Positions 23,134-34,104 are shown, counted from the stretch's first letter. The stretch: 64,000 bases of DNA from Azolla caroliniana (GCA_043228905.1 JBHGNT010000010.1:8432001-8496000); one strand, 5' to 3'. The notes: a model not told the origin generated them from the letters alone. Program-made: numbers and translations.

Positions 23134-23140
23134 TATAAAA
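23134..23140 (+). promoter_or_regulatory. TATA box of the gypsy-3 5' LTR
   Basis: TATAAAA, followed by GGAGGCAC. The same box is at about 39292-39298 in the other LTR. Confidence 0.8.
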
Positions 23141-23493
23141 GGAGGCACACGATATTATTTCGAACCAAATCGGTTGAACGCCAGTCTTAAGCCTCCTAGC
23201 TAGTATTGTATATTCCCTTAACATAATATGTATCTTTTGTTATCCTCATTCTCTCTCTCTCTCTCTCACTCTCCCTCTCCTTCTCTCGAGAGTTCTACAC
23301 CTCCCTTAACACTAATCCTCATCTTTTAGTATTAATTCCTTCTCTGTTTTAGTACTGTTCCTGACAATACTTCTGTGTCTTAGTACAACTCCTGACAGTT
23401 TGAACCCATTTTCCTCTCCTTCCTTCTCTTCCTTTATCTTTTTACTTCTCCCTCCCTTCATACTAATATCTTATTCCTCTTTTCTCTCATACT

Positions 23494-24210
23494 ATGGGCA
23501 CTGTTAGCGCTCAAGAATATCAATCCGTTTTCTCAGAGCTGGATTGCTTGAAAGAGAATTTCCTTGCTTTGGAACAAGAAAATCAACGGTTGTTGGGGGA
23601 TCTTCAATAAATCTCCTTAGAAAAGTAGCAGACGCAACAACAACATGGGGAACTAGTGGTACGCGTGCAACAACTCGAAGCAACCTTAGTAGTGATGCAA
23701 CAACAAGGACCCAATATGCAAGGGATTAATAAAGAACCCAAGATCGGCCTTCCCATGAAATTCGATGGAATGCGATCACAGTTTAGAGGATTCCTTAATA
23801 AGGTACGATTAGTCATTCAAATGCATTCTTCTCGATATCCCACCAATGCATCACGAGTGGGACTAGTAGGCACTCTACTTAGTGGCACGACTTTGGCATG
23901 GTTCACCCCCCTGTTAGAAAAAAGCTCTCCCTTGTTAAATAATTTCAAAGAGTTTATTACCGAGTTTAAAGCTTGTTTTGGAGATACCGACAATGTTAGA
24001 ACAACAATCAACAAAATCCGAAGATTGTGCCAAGGTGAGCGGCCGACCTCGGCTTATGATGCGGATTTCCGTCTTCTCACCACCGATATTCCCTGGGATG
24101 ACCAGGCACAAATGGAGCAATTTCGTTTTGGCCTACATAATGATGTTAAAGATTTACTCTTAACTTTCCGTGAGGAGCCAAAGTCACTAATGGGCCAACA
24201 GTCTTCCAAC
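23494..24210 (+). pseudogene. gypsy-3 gag
   Basis: Starts at ATG 23494 (MGTVSAQEYQSVFSELDCLK), with stops near 23608 and 23624 in the coiled-coil N-terminus. It then has a chromovirus capsid: PKIGLPMKFDGMRSQFRGFL, SRVGLVGTLLSGTTLAWFTP, FKEFITEFKACFGD and EQFRFGLHNDVKDLLLTF. It ends abruptly at about 24205 (KSLMGQ), where RT sequence is joined; the zinc knuckle and protease are deleted. Gag forms the particle in the cytoplasm. Confidence 0.85.
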
Positions 24211-24977
24211 ATATGGCAAATGATATATTCCGAGATCTCTTGGATGATTTTTTGATCATCTATTTGGAGGATCTACTGGTTTATTTGAAGACGCAAGAAG
24301 ACCATGATTCTCATGTACTGTTAGTACTAAAACGACTTCGAGAACATGGTCTTTATGCAAAACTGGAAAAATGTAGTTTCGGGTGCAACCAGGTAGAATT
24401 TTTAGGCTATGTCATTTCCTCGGAAGGGATCTCCATGGATCCAGCTAAGGTCAAAACGGTGGTAGAGTGGCAGACTCCGCATTCGTTTCGAGATGTGCAA
24501 TGCTTTTTAGGCTTTGCCAATTTTTACCGCAAGTTCATACAAGATTACTCAAAGCTTGTTCTACCTCTCACACAACTTACCAGGAAGGGAAAATCGTTCA
24601 TTTGGTCTGAAGAAGTGGACATTTATTTTGAGAGTCTTAAGAAGGCATTTACATCAACTCCTATTTTAGCTCATGTTGATCCAGAGAAACCATTCATCAT
24701 TGAAGCAGATGCGTCGGATTTCGCCTTGGGTAGCATTATGTCTCAACAAGGCGATGATGAGAAGCTACATCTTGTGGTTTTCTATTCATGCAAGTTTGAC
24801 ACCGCAGAAATCAACTATGAAATTCATGATAAGAAGCTATTAGCAGTAGCGGAGTCTTTTAAGCAATGGAGGCATTTTCTAGACGGGTCTTCTCATCAAG
24901 TCATTGTATTAAGTGATCACAAAAACCTTGTCTACTTTCAGAATGCTCGTGTGTTAAATCGACGTCAAGCTTGGTGA
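24211..24977 (+). pseudogene. gypsy-3 RT C-terminal half and RNase H (protease and RT N-terminus deleted)
   Basis: Opens within RT at FQHMANDIFRDLLDDF. The catalytic box reads LIIYLEDLLVY, so the usual second Asp of Y/FLDD is Glu. Then FLGYVISSEGISMDPAKVKT, the FLGFANFYRKFI connection, and RNase H motifs FIIEADASDFALGSIM (first Asp), NYEIHDKKLLAVAESFKQW and VIVLSDHKNLVYF. It ends at a TGA at 24975 where W-A-Q-F would continue into the integrase frame. The deletion and the Asp change make it inactive. Confidence 0.88.
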
Positions 24978-26334
24978 GCCCAATTCCTCACTCATTTCGA
25001 CTTCAAAATTACATATCGTCTAGGGAAGCAACAAGGGAAGGCAGATGCATTATCACGACGTTCGTATCTAGCACCGCATCCCGGCGAGCTGGCTTTCGAC
25101 AACCAAAAGCAAGTAATCTTGGGACCGGCACGACTGCAAGCAACGCAGGTCTTCGGTATGCCCTTGGATTCCAACGTTATCAATACCATACGTGAGGACT
25201 TGAAGATAGATGTTTTCACTCAAGCCATTCTAGCACAAATTGATCCCTCTCGAGCATCTTGTTCACAGTCGCAACAACCAGGTACGGACTATCGACAATT
25301 CAAATGTCATGATGGATTACTATTCTTTAAGAAACTCTTGTATGTTCCTAATGGTACTTGTCCCCTTCAAGTAGTCCAAAACTGTCATGACACATATACA
25401 ACTGGGCATTTTGGTAGTACTAAAACAATAGATTTAGTACAACGATCCTTCTGGTGGCCCCATATGCAACAATTTGTCGAAGATTTTGTTTGGACTTGTG
25501 ATACATGTTGCAGAGAAAAAATGCCAAGGCATCATCCATATGGTTTATTAGAACCATTACCAATTCCAAGCAAGCCATGACAATCCATTGCCCTAGATTT
25601 CATCACAGATTTTCCAGTTTCTAAGGGATTCGATGCGATCTTAACAGTAGTAGATCGATATACGAAGATGACCCATTTCTTGCCATGTACTAAGGAAATC
25701 TCCAGTGAAGAAACCGCCAAAATTGTCATGCATGAAGTATGTCGGCATCATGGCCTTCCAGATAGTATCATTAGCGACCGTGGACCCCAATTCGTCTCGA
25801 AGTTCTGGAAGCACCTCTTTAAAATGACTACCACCCACAAACAGACGGCCAAGCAGAACGAAGAAATCAAACGATGGAACAGTATCTTTGGTGCTTTTTA
25901 AGCTATCATCAAGATGACTATGCGGATATTCTCCACTTCGCCGAATTTGCGTATAATAACTCTGTCCACTCATCAACAATGGTGACACCATTTTATGCTT
26001 ACACGTGTTGTCACCCCCGGTGGTGTGTATTTGAAACCCAAGAGTTACCTACAAATCCTTGTGCAGAGGATTGTTTGGAGCGGCTACGTAAGATACAAGT
26101 GGATTTATCTACTCATCTACATCAAGCTCAACAAACACACAAGGTTTATGTGGATCGTCATCAGCTTCGATCCAGTTTTGACATGGGAGATCAGGTGTGG
26201 CTACTATGATGACACATCAACACCACTCGCCCATGCGAGAAGTTGGATTACCAGCGATTAGGTCCTTTCCGTATTATCGGAAAAATTAATGATGTCGCTT
26301 TTCGTCTTGATCTACCTCCACAACTTCAGATACA
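24978..26334 (+). pseudogene. gypsy-3 integrase, frameshifted
   Basis: Pieces in order: an RNase H to integrase linker; YVPNGTCPLQVVQNCHDTYT and FVWTCDTCCREK, the H2C2 zinc element (25119-25580); after a stop (25579) SIALDFITDFPVSKGFDAIL and ILTVVDRYTKMTHF; HHGLPDSIISDRGPQFVSKF (second Asp); TNGQ/TERMNQ replaced by a decayed KQTAKQNEEIKRW; ILHFAEFAYNNSVHSSTMVT (25874-26209); then VYVDRHQLRSSFDMGDQVWL. Several frameshifts are present. Confidence 0.85.
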
Positions 26335-26656
26335 ATGGTGTTTCATAGTTCTCTCCTCGAACCCTATCAAGACAACACCATCCCAGGTCGTATTAAACAA
26401 CCTCCACCCCTGATCGAGCTTGAAGATGGACCTGAGTATGAGGTTGCCGTCATCCTCGATTCCAAGATTGTTCGCAACAAGCTCTACTATTTAGTCAATT
26501 GGCTAGGATATAGTCCCAATGAGCGTACTTGGGAACCAATAGAGAATGTGACCAATGCTCGTGCTCTTCTTGAAGATTTCCATCGTCAATATCGAGACAA
26601 ACCGGGTCCTCAATCCAAAATGACTCGTGACACTCGTCGTTTTAAAAGGGAGATAG
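26335..26656 (+). pseudogene. gypsy-3 integrase C-terminal chromodomain
   Basis: Reads MVFHSSLLEPYQ, then a chromodomain at about residues 39-90: EYEVAVILDSKIVRNKLYYL, VNWLGYSPNERTWEPIENV and ALLEDFHRQY. The aromatic positions Y, Y, W and the E/W pair are kept, so this is a canonical chromovirus chromodomain that reads histone H3 methyl-lysine. Translation would continue a few codons into the 3' LTR (stop at 26662-26664). The purine tract TTTTAAAAGGGAGATAG precedes the LTR. Confidence 0.88.
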
Positions 26657-26814
26657 TGTCATGATATGGCAAGACTCGAACCCATGACCTTATGTTACAT
26701 GGGTCGAGCTCTTGACCATTAGACTATATATTATAATACAAAAAATATTATTTTCATTTAGGTTTTACTATAGAAAATTGATGTATATTCCAGATTTCTC
26801 TAGAGGGTGAAAGC
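26657..26814 (+). repeat. gypsy-3 3' LTR, left part (cut by the DNA transposon)
   Basis: TGTCATGATATGGCAAGAC... to TTTCTCTAGA. It aligns to 22950-23094 of the 5' LTR, then breaks at the transposon terminus. Confidence 0.93.
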
Positions 26815-26839
26815 ATGCGAGTGGAAACAATTAGCTATG
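26815..26839 (+). repeat. Left terminal inverted repeat of the DNA transposon
   Basis: 25 bp, one mismatch to the right terminus (G versus A at position 5). It is followed at once by ATTAGCTATG and two AGCTAATTAGCTA-type motifs within 40 bp. Confidence 0.95.
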
Positions 26840-27159
26840 TCCTTGACATAGCTAATTAGCTATGCAGAAAGCTACCATTGATAAATAGTCATTTTAGTAA
26901 AAATACATCATTAATAAATTAAGTATGCAAAAAACTACCATTGAAAATACTAGAGTGTTTTAATTACATATGTAAATGAGTGCCATAAATGTGCAACATA
27001 AATTGATGTGTGCACCATAAATGTGTACCATAAATTATATATCGAATTCCTAGGTCCATTATGCATGATCCTTTGCCACATCACGTAGGCCATCTCTAGT
27101 TGAGTACTGTGGGTTAGTTGCTACCACTGTTGCTAAACCCTATCGAGTCCACCTGCCGC
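26840..27159. other. Transposon left subterminal region, no gene
   Basis: AT-rich. It contains GACATAGCTAATTAGCTATG (26857-26876) and short direct repeats (CTACCATTGA at 26872 and 26936, CATAAATGTG). I see no coding sequence. Confidence 0.7.
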
Positions 27160-27900
27160 CACTCTACACTGAGGGGCCGCTACTGTGCGTTCCAAGCATC
27201 ATCAAAGAGCTGCTCAATCTGACGGGGTTCTCTTCTCTGTGACACTCTACACTCAGGGGCCACTACTGTGCATTCCAAGCATCATCAAAGAGCTGTTCAA
27301 TCTGACGGGGTTCTCTTCTCTGTGCCACTCTACACTCAGGGGCCATTACTGTGCGTTCCAAGCATCATCAAAGAGCTGTTCAATCTGAGGGGGTTCTCTT
27401 CTCTGTGCCACTCTACACTCAGGGGCCATTACTGTGCGTTCCAAGCATCATCAAAGAGCTGTTCAATCTGAGGGGGTTCTCTTCTCTATGCCACTCTACA
27501 CTCAGGGGCCGCTGCTGTGCGTTCCAAGCATCATCAAAGAGCTGTTCAATCTGACGGGGTTCTCTTCTCTTTGCCACTCTACACTCAGGGGTTGCTACTG
27601 TGCGTTCCAAGCATAATCAAAGAGCTATTCAATCTGACGGGGTTCTCTTCTCTTTTCCACTCTCACTCAGGGGCCGCTACTGTGCGTTTCAAGCATCATT
27701 GGTAACTGTTCAATCTGACGGGGTTCTCTTCTCTTTTCCACTCTCACTCAGGGGCCGCTACTGTGCGTTTCAAGCATCATTGGTAACTGTTCAATCTGAC
27801 GGGGTTCTCTTCTCTATGCCACTCTATTCTCAAGTGCCTTCTATGTGCGTTTCAAGCATCATCGGTAACTGTTCAATCTGATGGGGTTCTCTCCTCCATT
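27160..27900. repeat. 83-bp tandem repeat, about nine units, upstream of the transposase
   Basis: Units begin at about 27160, 27243, 27326, 27409, 27492 and 27575, each with CTCTACACTCAGGGGC, GTGCGTTCCAAGCATCATC and GACGGGGTTCTCTTCTC. Later units (from about 27658) are shorter (about 80 bp) and more diverged, fading out near 28020. The period is not divisible by three, so the ORFs across it are artefacts. Its position fits a transposase promoter or enhancer. Confidence 0.9.
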
Positions 27901-28227
27901 GCCATCATTCTATACTCAGTTGCCACTACTGTCCAGTCCCGGATTGCTTCCACATTTCGATTTGACGGAGTTCACTCATCCAACGACAACATTCTACACT
28001 CAGTTGTTGCCATTGGTCGGTCTTGGATCGCCTCCTCAACTGTTGGATCCAACGGAGTGAAATCCTCTACTGTTCGGTCTTGGATTGCAATAACTTTTCT
28101 GTCTATTGATTATCTTGTGTATTGTTGTGTCTAATCTTGTGTATTGTGTGGAATATTTTTGTGTATTGTTGTTGCCCATAGCCATCTTTAATACTTGTTT
28201 TTTTTTCTGGAAATTTAGGGTTTTAAC

Positions 28228-31200
28228 ATGTCTAGCCAAATGGAAGGGGAAGAAGGGTGTTTAGAATTACCCCTCAATGATCATAAGGATAGGGATGATG
28301 TTATCAGGACACAACAAGCCATACGAAACTATTGGGCAGAAAAAAAAAGGAAACATCGTCAATTGTTGAAGGATACGAAAGCCACACTCAGTAAAGGTAA
28401 GGATAGTTTAGCTGAGAATGTAAGTAATGCGACTACCATCATAGAGAGAAAGGTTGTAGACTATTTCAATGTTCAAACCAAGCACATCAGCAATGAAGAA
28501 AAGAAGGTAGTACTTTATGGAATATGTAATGATCCATCAATAAAGGACTTAGTTGATTGTGATGGTCTTAATGCAAACATATCATCTATTTTAGTAAATA
28601 ATCTTCGTAATAGTTTCGTATCCATGAGCAGGTCAGAAGATGATCTTGTCTTAAAAAGGTCTAGTCTAATGATGTTACTTAATAGTGATGTTGACGATAT
28701 AAACATCAGTGAGCTATCTAAGGTAATTGGTGTTAGTAGAAAAACAGTGTACAATACAATGAACCGTATAATTTCCTCGGGTGAAGGAACTAGTCTACTA
28801 AAGCTAACTACAAGATGTAAGCCAATGACACCCATAACATTTGAAATCAAGGATGTAATCACAATGTTTTGGACTAATGAGAGTAGGGTTTCACCCAATA
28901 AAAAGGATTTATGCAGGAAACGTGTTGGAAGAAATCAATACGAGGAGCATCCCATTCATCTTCTTGATGTACCTCAGGTATTTACATTTATCTCAACATT
29001 TGTTTTGACTCTACTCGGAAAGTTAATTAGCTCAATTAGCAGAAAAGCTAATTAGCTTATCAGTTACATTTACCTCAGTTAGCTACTAGGATCGCTACTA
29101 CATAGGTAACTAGCTACTCTCAATAGTTACTACCATGATAGCTAATTAGCTATTCTCAATAGCTAATTTAGGTACTACCAGATAATTAGCTGTACTGCTA
29201 GCTAGTTAGCTATCATGGTAGCTAGTTAGCTATTTCGTTATTACCAGCTAATTAGCTACTAGGAAAGCTAATTAGCTACCATGATAGCTAATTAGCTACT
29301 ATGATAGCTACTACATAGGTAACTGGCTACTCTCAATAGCTACTACCATGATAGCTAATTAGCTATTCTCAATAGCTAATTTAGGTACTACCAGATAATT
29401 AGTTGTACTGGAAGCTAGTTAGCTATCATGGTAGCTAGTTTGTTATTTCGTTATTACCAGCTAATTAGCTACCATGATAGCTAATTAGCTTACTAGGATA
29501 GCTAATTAGCCACCGTGATAGCTAATTAGCTACTAGACCAGCTAATTTGCTACCATGATAGCTAATTAGTTAGGATAGCTAATTAGCCACCATTATAGCT
29601 AATTAGCTACTAGACCAGCTAATTAGCTACCATGATAGCTAATTAGTTACTAGGACAGCTAATTAGCCACCATGATAGCTAATTAGCTACCATGATAGCT
29701 AATTAGTTAGGATAGCTAATTAGCCACCATTATAGCTAATTAGCTACTAGACCAGCTAATTATCTACCATGATAGCTAATTAGCTATAATGGTGGCTGAT
29801 TAGCTTTCCTAGTAACTAATTAGCTACCATGATAGCTAATTAGCTACTAGACCAGCTAATTAGCTACCATGATAGCTAATTAGTTACTAGGAAAGCTAAT
29901 CAGCCACCATTATAGCTAATTAGCTACTAGACCAACTAATTAGCCACCATTATAGCTAATTAGCTACTAGACCAGCTAATTAGCTACCATGATAGCTAAT
30001 TAGTTACTAGGACAGCTAATTAGCCACCATGATAGCTAATTAGCTACTATGATAGCTAATTAGTTAGGATAGCTAATTAGCCACCATTATAGCTAATTAG
30101 CTACTAGACCAGCTAATTAGCTACCATGATAGCTAATTAGTTACTAGGACAGCTAATTAGCCACCATGATAGCTAATTAGCTACCATGATAGCTAATTAG
30201 CTACCATGATAGCTAATTAGCTACTAGACCAGCTAATTAGCTACCATGATAGCTAATTAGTTACTAGGAAAGCTAATCAACCACCATTATAGCTAATTAG
30301 CTACTAGACCAGCTAATTAGCTACCATGATAGCTAATTAGCTACTAGACCAGCTAATTAGCTACCATGATAGCTAATTAGTTACTAGGAAAGCTAATTAG
30401 CCACCATGATAGCTAATTAGCTACTAGGACAACTAATTAGCTACTAGGACAGCTAATTAGCTACCATGATAGCTAATTAGCTACTACGACAGCTAATTAG
30501 CTACCATGATAGCTAATTAGCTACTAGAATAGCTAATTAGCTACTAGAATAGCTAATTAGCTACCATGATAGCTAATTAGCTACTACGACAGCTAATTAA
30601 CTACCATGATAGCTAATTAGCTACTAGGACAACTAATTAGCTACTAGGACAGCTAATTAGCTACCATGATAGCTAATTAGCTACTAGAATAGCTAACTAG
30701 CTACTAGAATAGCTAATTAGCTACTAGGATAGTTAGCTAGTTACGAGAATAACTAATTCCCCTTTATTACGCAGGTCGATTTATTTATTAGGTTCAAAAG
30801 AATGCATCCAACTATCAAAGTTCAACTACGAACATTCGAGTCTCTTAAGCCACACTTTGTGAGACGCTTAAAGGATCGATACACATGTTGTTGCATTTAC
30901 CATGTACAGATGGGTTTTCTGAAGGACTCTGTTAATCTACTACGTCACCATAGCGCATCCCTAACTAATACAGTTTGCACATGTGGGTGCCCAATCTGTC
31001 GATCAAGCCCGCAAGAGGAGTGTAAATCATCTGAGCACGTTATCTCTTCCATGAGTTATTTATTAGATTCAATATTGTGTCCGAGAGAAACTGACGCTAT
31101 CTTCCATATTCATAAATGTGTCATGGGTTTATGTCAAGATTGTGGCCCTACTAGATTTAGGTGGTGTCCAAATGAATTGAGTAGTGAAATATTGATCTCT

Positions 31201-32616
31201 GTGAAGTTATTTGAGTCAGTGAACACCAATTTCGAAGGAAAGGTGTGTAAAAGAAAGGATCTAGTTCGGAAGATGCTTAAACCAAGGGATTTGGTGTCTC
31301 TGTTTGTAGTATCTCTAGGAAAGTTCATTAAACACAACTTCATTTATTCATGGCAGGCCCATCAGTTTAAGACTTGCATATCTGATTTCCCAAATGATGT
31401 AGTAGTCTCAGTAGTAGATTTCGCAGAGAATTATACTTTCAAGCAGCAGAATGAAATTCAATCTATGCATTGGTGTTCAGTTCAGGTAACCATTTTTGTG
31501 CACATAACATATTTTCGAGTTTCAGGTGATGTTAAAAAAGTAATTCATTTCTTTATTTCCGATGATAAGAAGCATGATACCTTGTTCGTCCAACACTGTT
31601 TTAAGTTACATTGGCAGTGGTTATTAGCTCAACGTTTGGAGCTTACTCAACATTGGGTCTGGTCTGACGGAGCTGCGTCACAATTCAAGGCTCGACGTCC
31701 ATTTTATTTTGTGGGGAGGTATCCTGCTATAACAGGTTTGGAGATGAGATGGAATTTTTTTGGGTCTGGCCATGGTAAAGGTGAACATGATGGTGCAGGG
31801 GCTGTTATAAAGCGGGCGCTTACCCATGAACAACTAAAGACAGATGGTGTGCACATGAATTGTGCATCACATGTAGTTGACTTTTTAAGAACAAATATGT
31901 CAACGAGTGCCACAGGTGTTTATTCCTCGCAAGTCCGAGATATCAAACGTGAATTTTGGGAAGTGAAGATAGATGAAGTAAATAGGGAGAAGACCTGGGA
32001 GTGCCAAGGAATTCCCGAATTGCGATCTCTGCATGCTGTTCGCGGTTATTCCAGGTTGGATGGTCATTGTATTGCGGTTAGAGAATTGACTTGTTTTTGC
32101 TTCCATTGTGTGCAGGGAAATTGGAGATATTGTCTAAACAAAGCATACATTCAGAATTGGGAGTATCACACTCTGAATGATAAGGAAGCAGTTGATGGAG
32201 AAACAGGGCAGAATGCTGACTTCACATATGAGGGACTTGGAGATACTTTGAGTGATGTCCTGAACGTTGGGGATAACTTCGCTGTAAATGCTGAAGAAGG
32301 CAATTCAGAGGGTGCTGATTTCTATATATTAAAGTGCACGGTTAGTAAACAGTGTGCAAGGCAGAATATTGTAGATGCATGGGGAAATTTTGTATCTGCC
32401 GGGACATTCTACATCGAAGGCATTTTTTATGCAAAACTAGATGACTACGAATATGTGTACAGGCTGTTAGAAGACAAACCAGCGGCGTATATGTACTCTC
32501 ATTTGGTCAGATGCATCAACGTCCCAATGTCAGAATACAATAGCTGCTCCGGTTTATACACTGTTGGTGCTAATGTGTATGAATGTATTTACAATAGTAT
32601 GCCATGGAATTTGTAG
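28228..32616 (+). CDS. Transposase, two exons (28228-28977 and 30775-32616)
   Basis: Exon 1 starts at ATG 28228, with an in-frame TAG 12 nt upstream, and ends at CTCAG|GTATTT. Exon 2 follows TTACGCAG. Both junctions are phase 0, giving about 863 codons. Exon 1 encodes a basic helical region (NYWAEKKRKHRQLLKDTKAT) and an HTH (ISELSKVIGVSRKTVYNTM). Exon 2 has a Cys cluster (CTCGCPIC), then three acidic motifs in RNase H-fold order: VVSVVDFAENY (D at about 465), HWVWSDGAASQFKAR (D at about 548) and FFGSGHGKGEHDGAG (E/D at about 587-589). A Cys/Trp-rich motif (CFCFHCVQGNWRYC) lies near the C-terminus. These resemble transposase-like proteins with a SDG...QYK motif common in invertebrate genomes. 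No stop or frameshift is seen, so it may be active. Confidence 0.82.
28978..30774 (+). repeat. Transposase intron filled with a TAGCTAATTAGCTA palindrome array
   Basis: A 1,797-bp intron (GTATTT...TTACGCAG). From about 29025 to 30750 it is almost only the 14-bp palindrome TAGCTAATTAGCTA and close variants, spaced mostly about 20 bp apart by short linkers (CCATGA, CTAGACC, CTAGGA). Longer units of about 80-100 bp recur within it. Confidence 0.9.
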
Positions 32617-32985
32617 CTACAAGTAGCACTTACCATGTTCTCTTGTAAAACAAACATGTATTTCGCGAAAACAGTTAAATAAATTCGTTTGGAATCAATT
32701 TCTTGTATACAGTCTGCTTTCTGTGCTTCTTTCTCAATAAAATCATGTCTTTTTTGTTAAGTTTTAAGTTATAAGTTATAGCGAAATAGTCATCAGTAGC
32801 TAATTAGCTGTACAAATGCAGCTAATTAGCTGTACAAATGCAGCTAATTAGCTGTCAATAGCTAAATAGTCATCAATAGAATGAAATCAACAATCTGCAA
32901 CATATTCCTCAAATTACACAGTAGATAAGTACAGTGGGAACAAGTAATTAAATTCTTCATTGAATAATGTCATCTCTTTACATAT
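32617..32985. other. Space between convergent transposon genes
   Basis: Holds an AATAAA (about 32732) about 115 bp after the transposase stop, a plausible poly(A) signal, and three to four GCTAATTAGCTGTACAAATGCA units (32798-32860). No gene. Confidence 0.7.
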
Positions 32986-34104
32986 TTATAAATTACCATT
33001 GGAAATGTCTACAAATCTCCTATAAACAGCTAAGCTCTTGCTAGTCAGTGGAACGAGTCTACATATATTATCCGCATATTGAGCTCGGTATGGAGTCCAC
33101 AACCATGCACCTAGTTGGCAGCTCACTATTTGCACCAGGTACTGTTCAGGCATTTCCTCGGGTAGAATGAGACAGCATCTCCGAATATTGAAGTAGTGTC
33201 GGAAATGTTCTGTATCCAAAATCAATGTATTGTCGGCATTATATTCAGGCCAAGTAGCCCAAAAATCAGAAAGTCTCTTGAATCTTGCAGCTTCCATTTG
33301 CTCACAATTTTCTCGTGCCCATTGACCTTTAAAACGACTTCGCCATTTTGGGAAGAATCTTGCCAAACACTTCCACACATCTGATTTTGGTTTTTCACTC
33401 CAAATAAACAAATCAAAGTATTCCACAGCCCACTCTAGAAACTGATTTGCGTCCCTCCTTGGCTGCATATATCTCACACTCATCAAGACTTTATCAAGCT
33501 CCAAGATCAAGGCTCTTCTTTCGACTTCTAGTGGTTTAGGTTTCCATTCTTGAAACTGAGCCGCTGTTACACCATTTTCTGGTAGGATACGATCAATCTC
33601 AATCAGCTCAGGTTCGGCTGACACAACTGGTGTCCTTTTCCTCTTTAAACCCCTAGTCGACTGTGTTGGGCCTAGCTTCACATTCTGGTGCTCTTGTTTT
33701 GTCGACTTAGTTATCAATCCTTGGATTACCTCAGTGCATGTAGCTACTGATCTGCTCGATATCAGTCCACTGGTATCACATGCTGCATCTACTTGCAACA
33801 CCAAGTCATCCGTGCTACATGCTGCATCTACCTGCAACACCAAGTCATCCGTGCTACATGCTTGATCAACTTGTGTGACCAGATCACTTGTGTCAGTTGC
33901 TACATCTACTTTCAAGATGGGTCCCTTTAAACATGCCGCAACATCAACAGTATCCACACTGCCATTGGCCTTACGAGCAATAGAATCAAACCCTTTAGAC
34001 TCTGCAACATCAGAAAACACCAACATATTCACACTCACAAAGTAACTAATAGTCTCACAAAACAATATCCTGAACATCAAAGAGTTTCGGTCATAGAACA
34101 ACAC
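32986..34104 (-). CDS. Degenerate FCP1/HAD-phosphatase-like protein encoded by the transposon
   Basis: The 372-codon frame probably enters by splicing at GATGTTGCAG|AGTCT (exon from 34001); the first ~34 residues would then be intron. After four 13-residue repeats (QVDAACSTDDLVL type, residues 62-114) and a basic patch (RGLKRKR), a C-terminal domain shows the FCP1/NIF order: ALILELDKVLM (motif I, residues 198-208), a WAVEYFDLFIWSEKPKSDVW block (motif II, about 225-244) and NTLILDTEHFRHYF (motif III, about 292-305). In active enzymes motif I is DLDET with an Asp nucleophile; here ELDKV lacks it. It would therefore be a non-catalytic, perhaps protein-binding, version. It may be a separate gene or the last exon of the gene upstream. 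Confidence 0.6.
   Translation of the reverse strand: MLFYDRNSLMFRILFCETISYFVSVNMLVFSDVAESKGFDSIARKANGSVDTVDVAACLKGPILKVDVATDTSDLVTQVDQACSTDDLVLQVDAACSTDDLVLQVDAACDTSGLISSRSVATCTEVIQGLITKSTKQEHQNVKLGPTQSTRGLKRKRTPVVSAEPELIEIDRILPENGVTAAQFQEWKPKPLEVERRALILELDKVLMSVRYMQPRRDANQFLEWAVEYFDLFIWSEKPKSDVWKCLARFFPKWRSRFKGQWARENCEQMEAARFKRLSDFWATWPEYNADNTLILDTEHFRHYFNIRRCCLILPEEMPEQYLVQIVSCQLGAWLWTPYRAQYADNICRLVPLTSKSLAVYRRFVDISNGNL
33767..33900. repeat. 39-bp coding minisatellite in the HAD-like gene
   Basis: Units containing CTACATGCTGCATCTACCTG and CACCAAGTCATCCGTG recur with a 39-bp period, encoding 13-residue repeats. About three and a half copies; the outer ones are diverged. Confidence 0.75.

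Larger units (their letters stand above)
22950..23397 (+). repeat. gypsy-3 5' LTR (448 bp)
   Basis: TGTCATGATATGG...CTCCTGACA. It contains a heat-shock-element motif, a TATA box, a CT microsatellite (23250-23283) and a tRNA-like segment at its left end. It matches the split 3' LTR. Confidence 0.93.

Noticed and set aside
27185-27881. Chain of overlapping 60-90-residue ORFs
   Set aside because: They are the same reading of successive 83-bp units, with no start context or domain.
27160-27900. CRISPR-like regular repeats
   Set aside because: The units are contiguous 83-bp tandem repeats with no unique spacers, in a plant nuclear transposon.
29025-30750. CRISPR array or centromeric satellite made of AGCTAATTAGCT
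   Set aside because: It is confined to introns and ends of one transposon and flanked by exact splice sites, with only short linker variants.
31481-31523. A 43-bp mini-intron in transposase exon 2 (CAG|GTAACC...TTTCAG)
   Set aside because: It has GT/AG ends, but the sequence is open and VTIFVHITYF fits the beta strand expected after the first catalytic Asp; removal would lose that strand.
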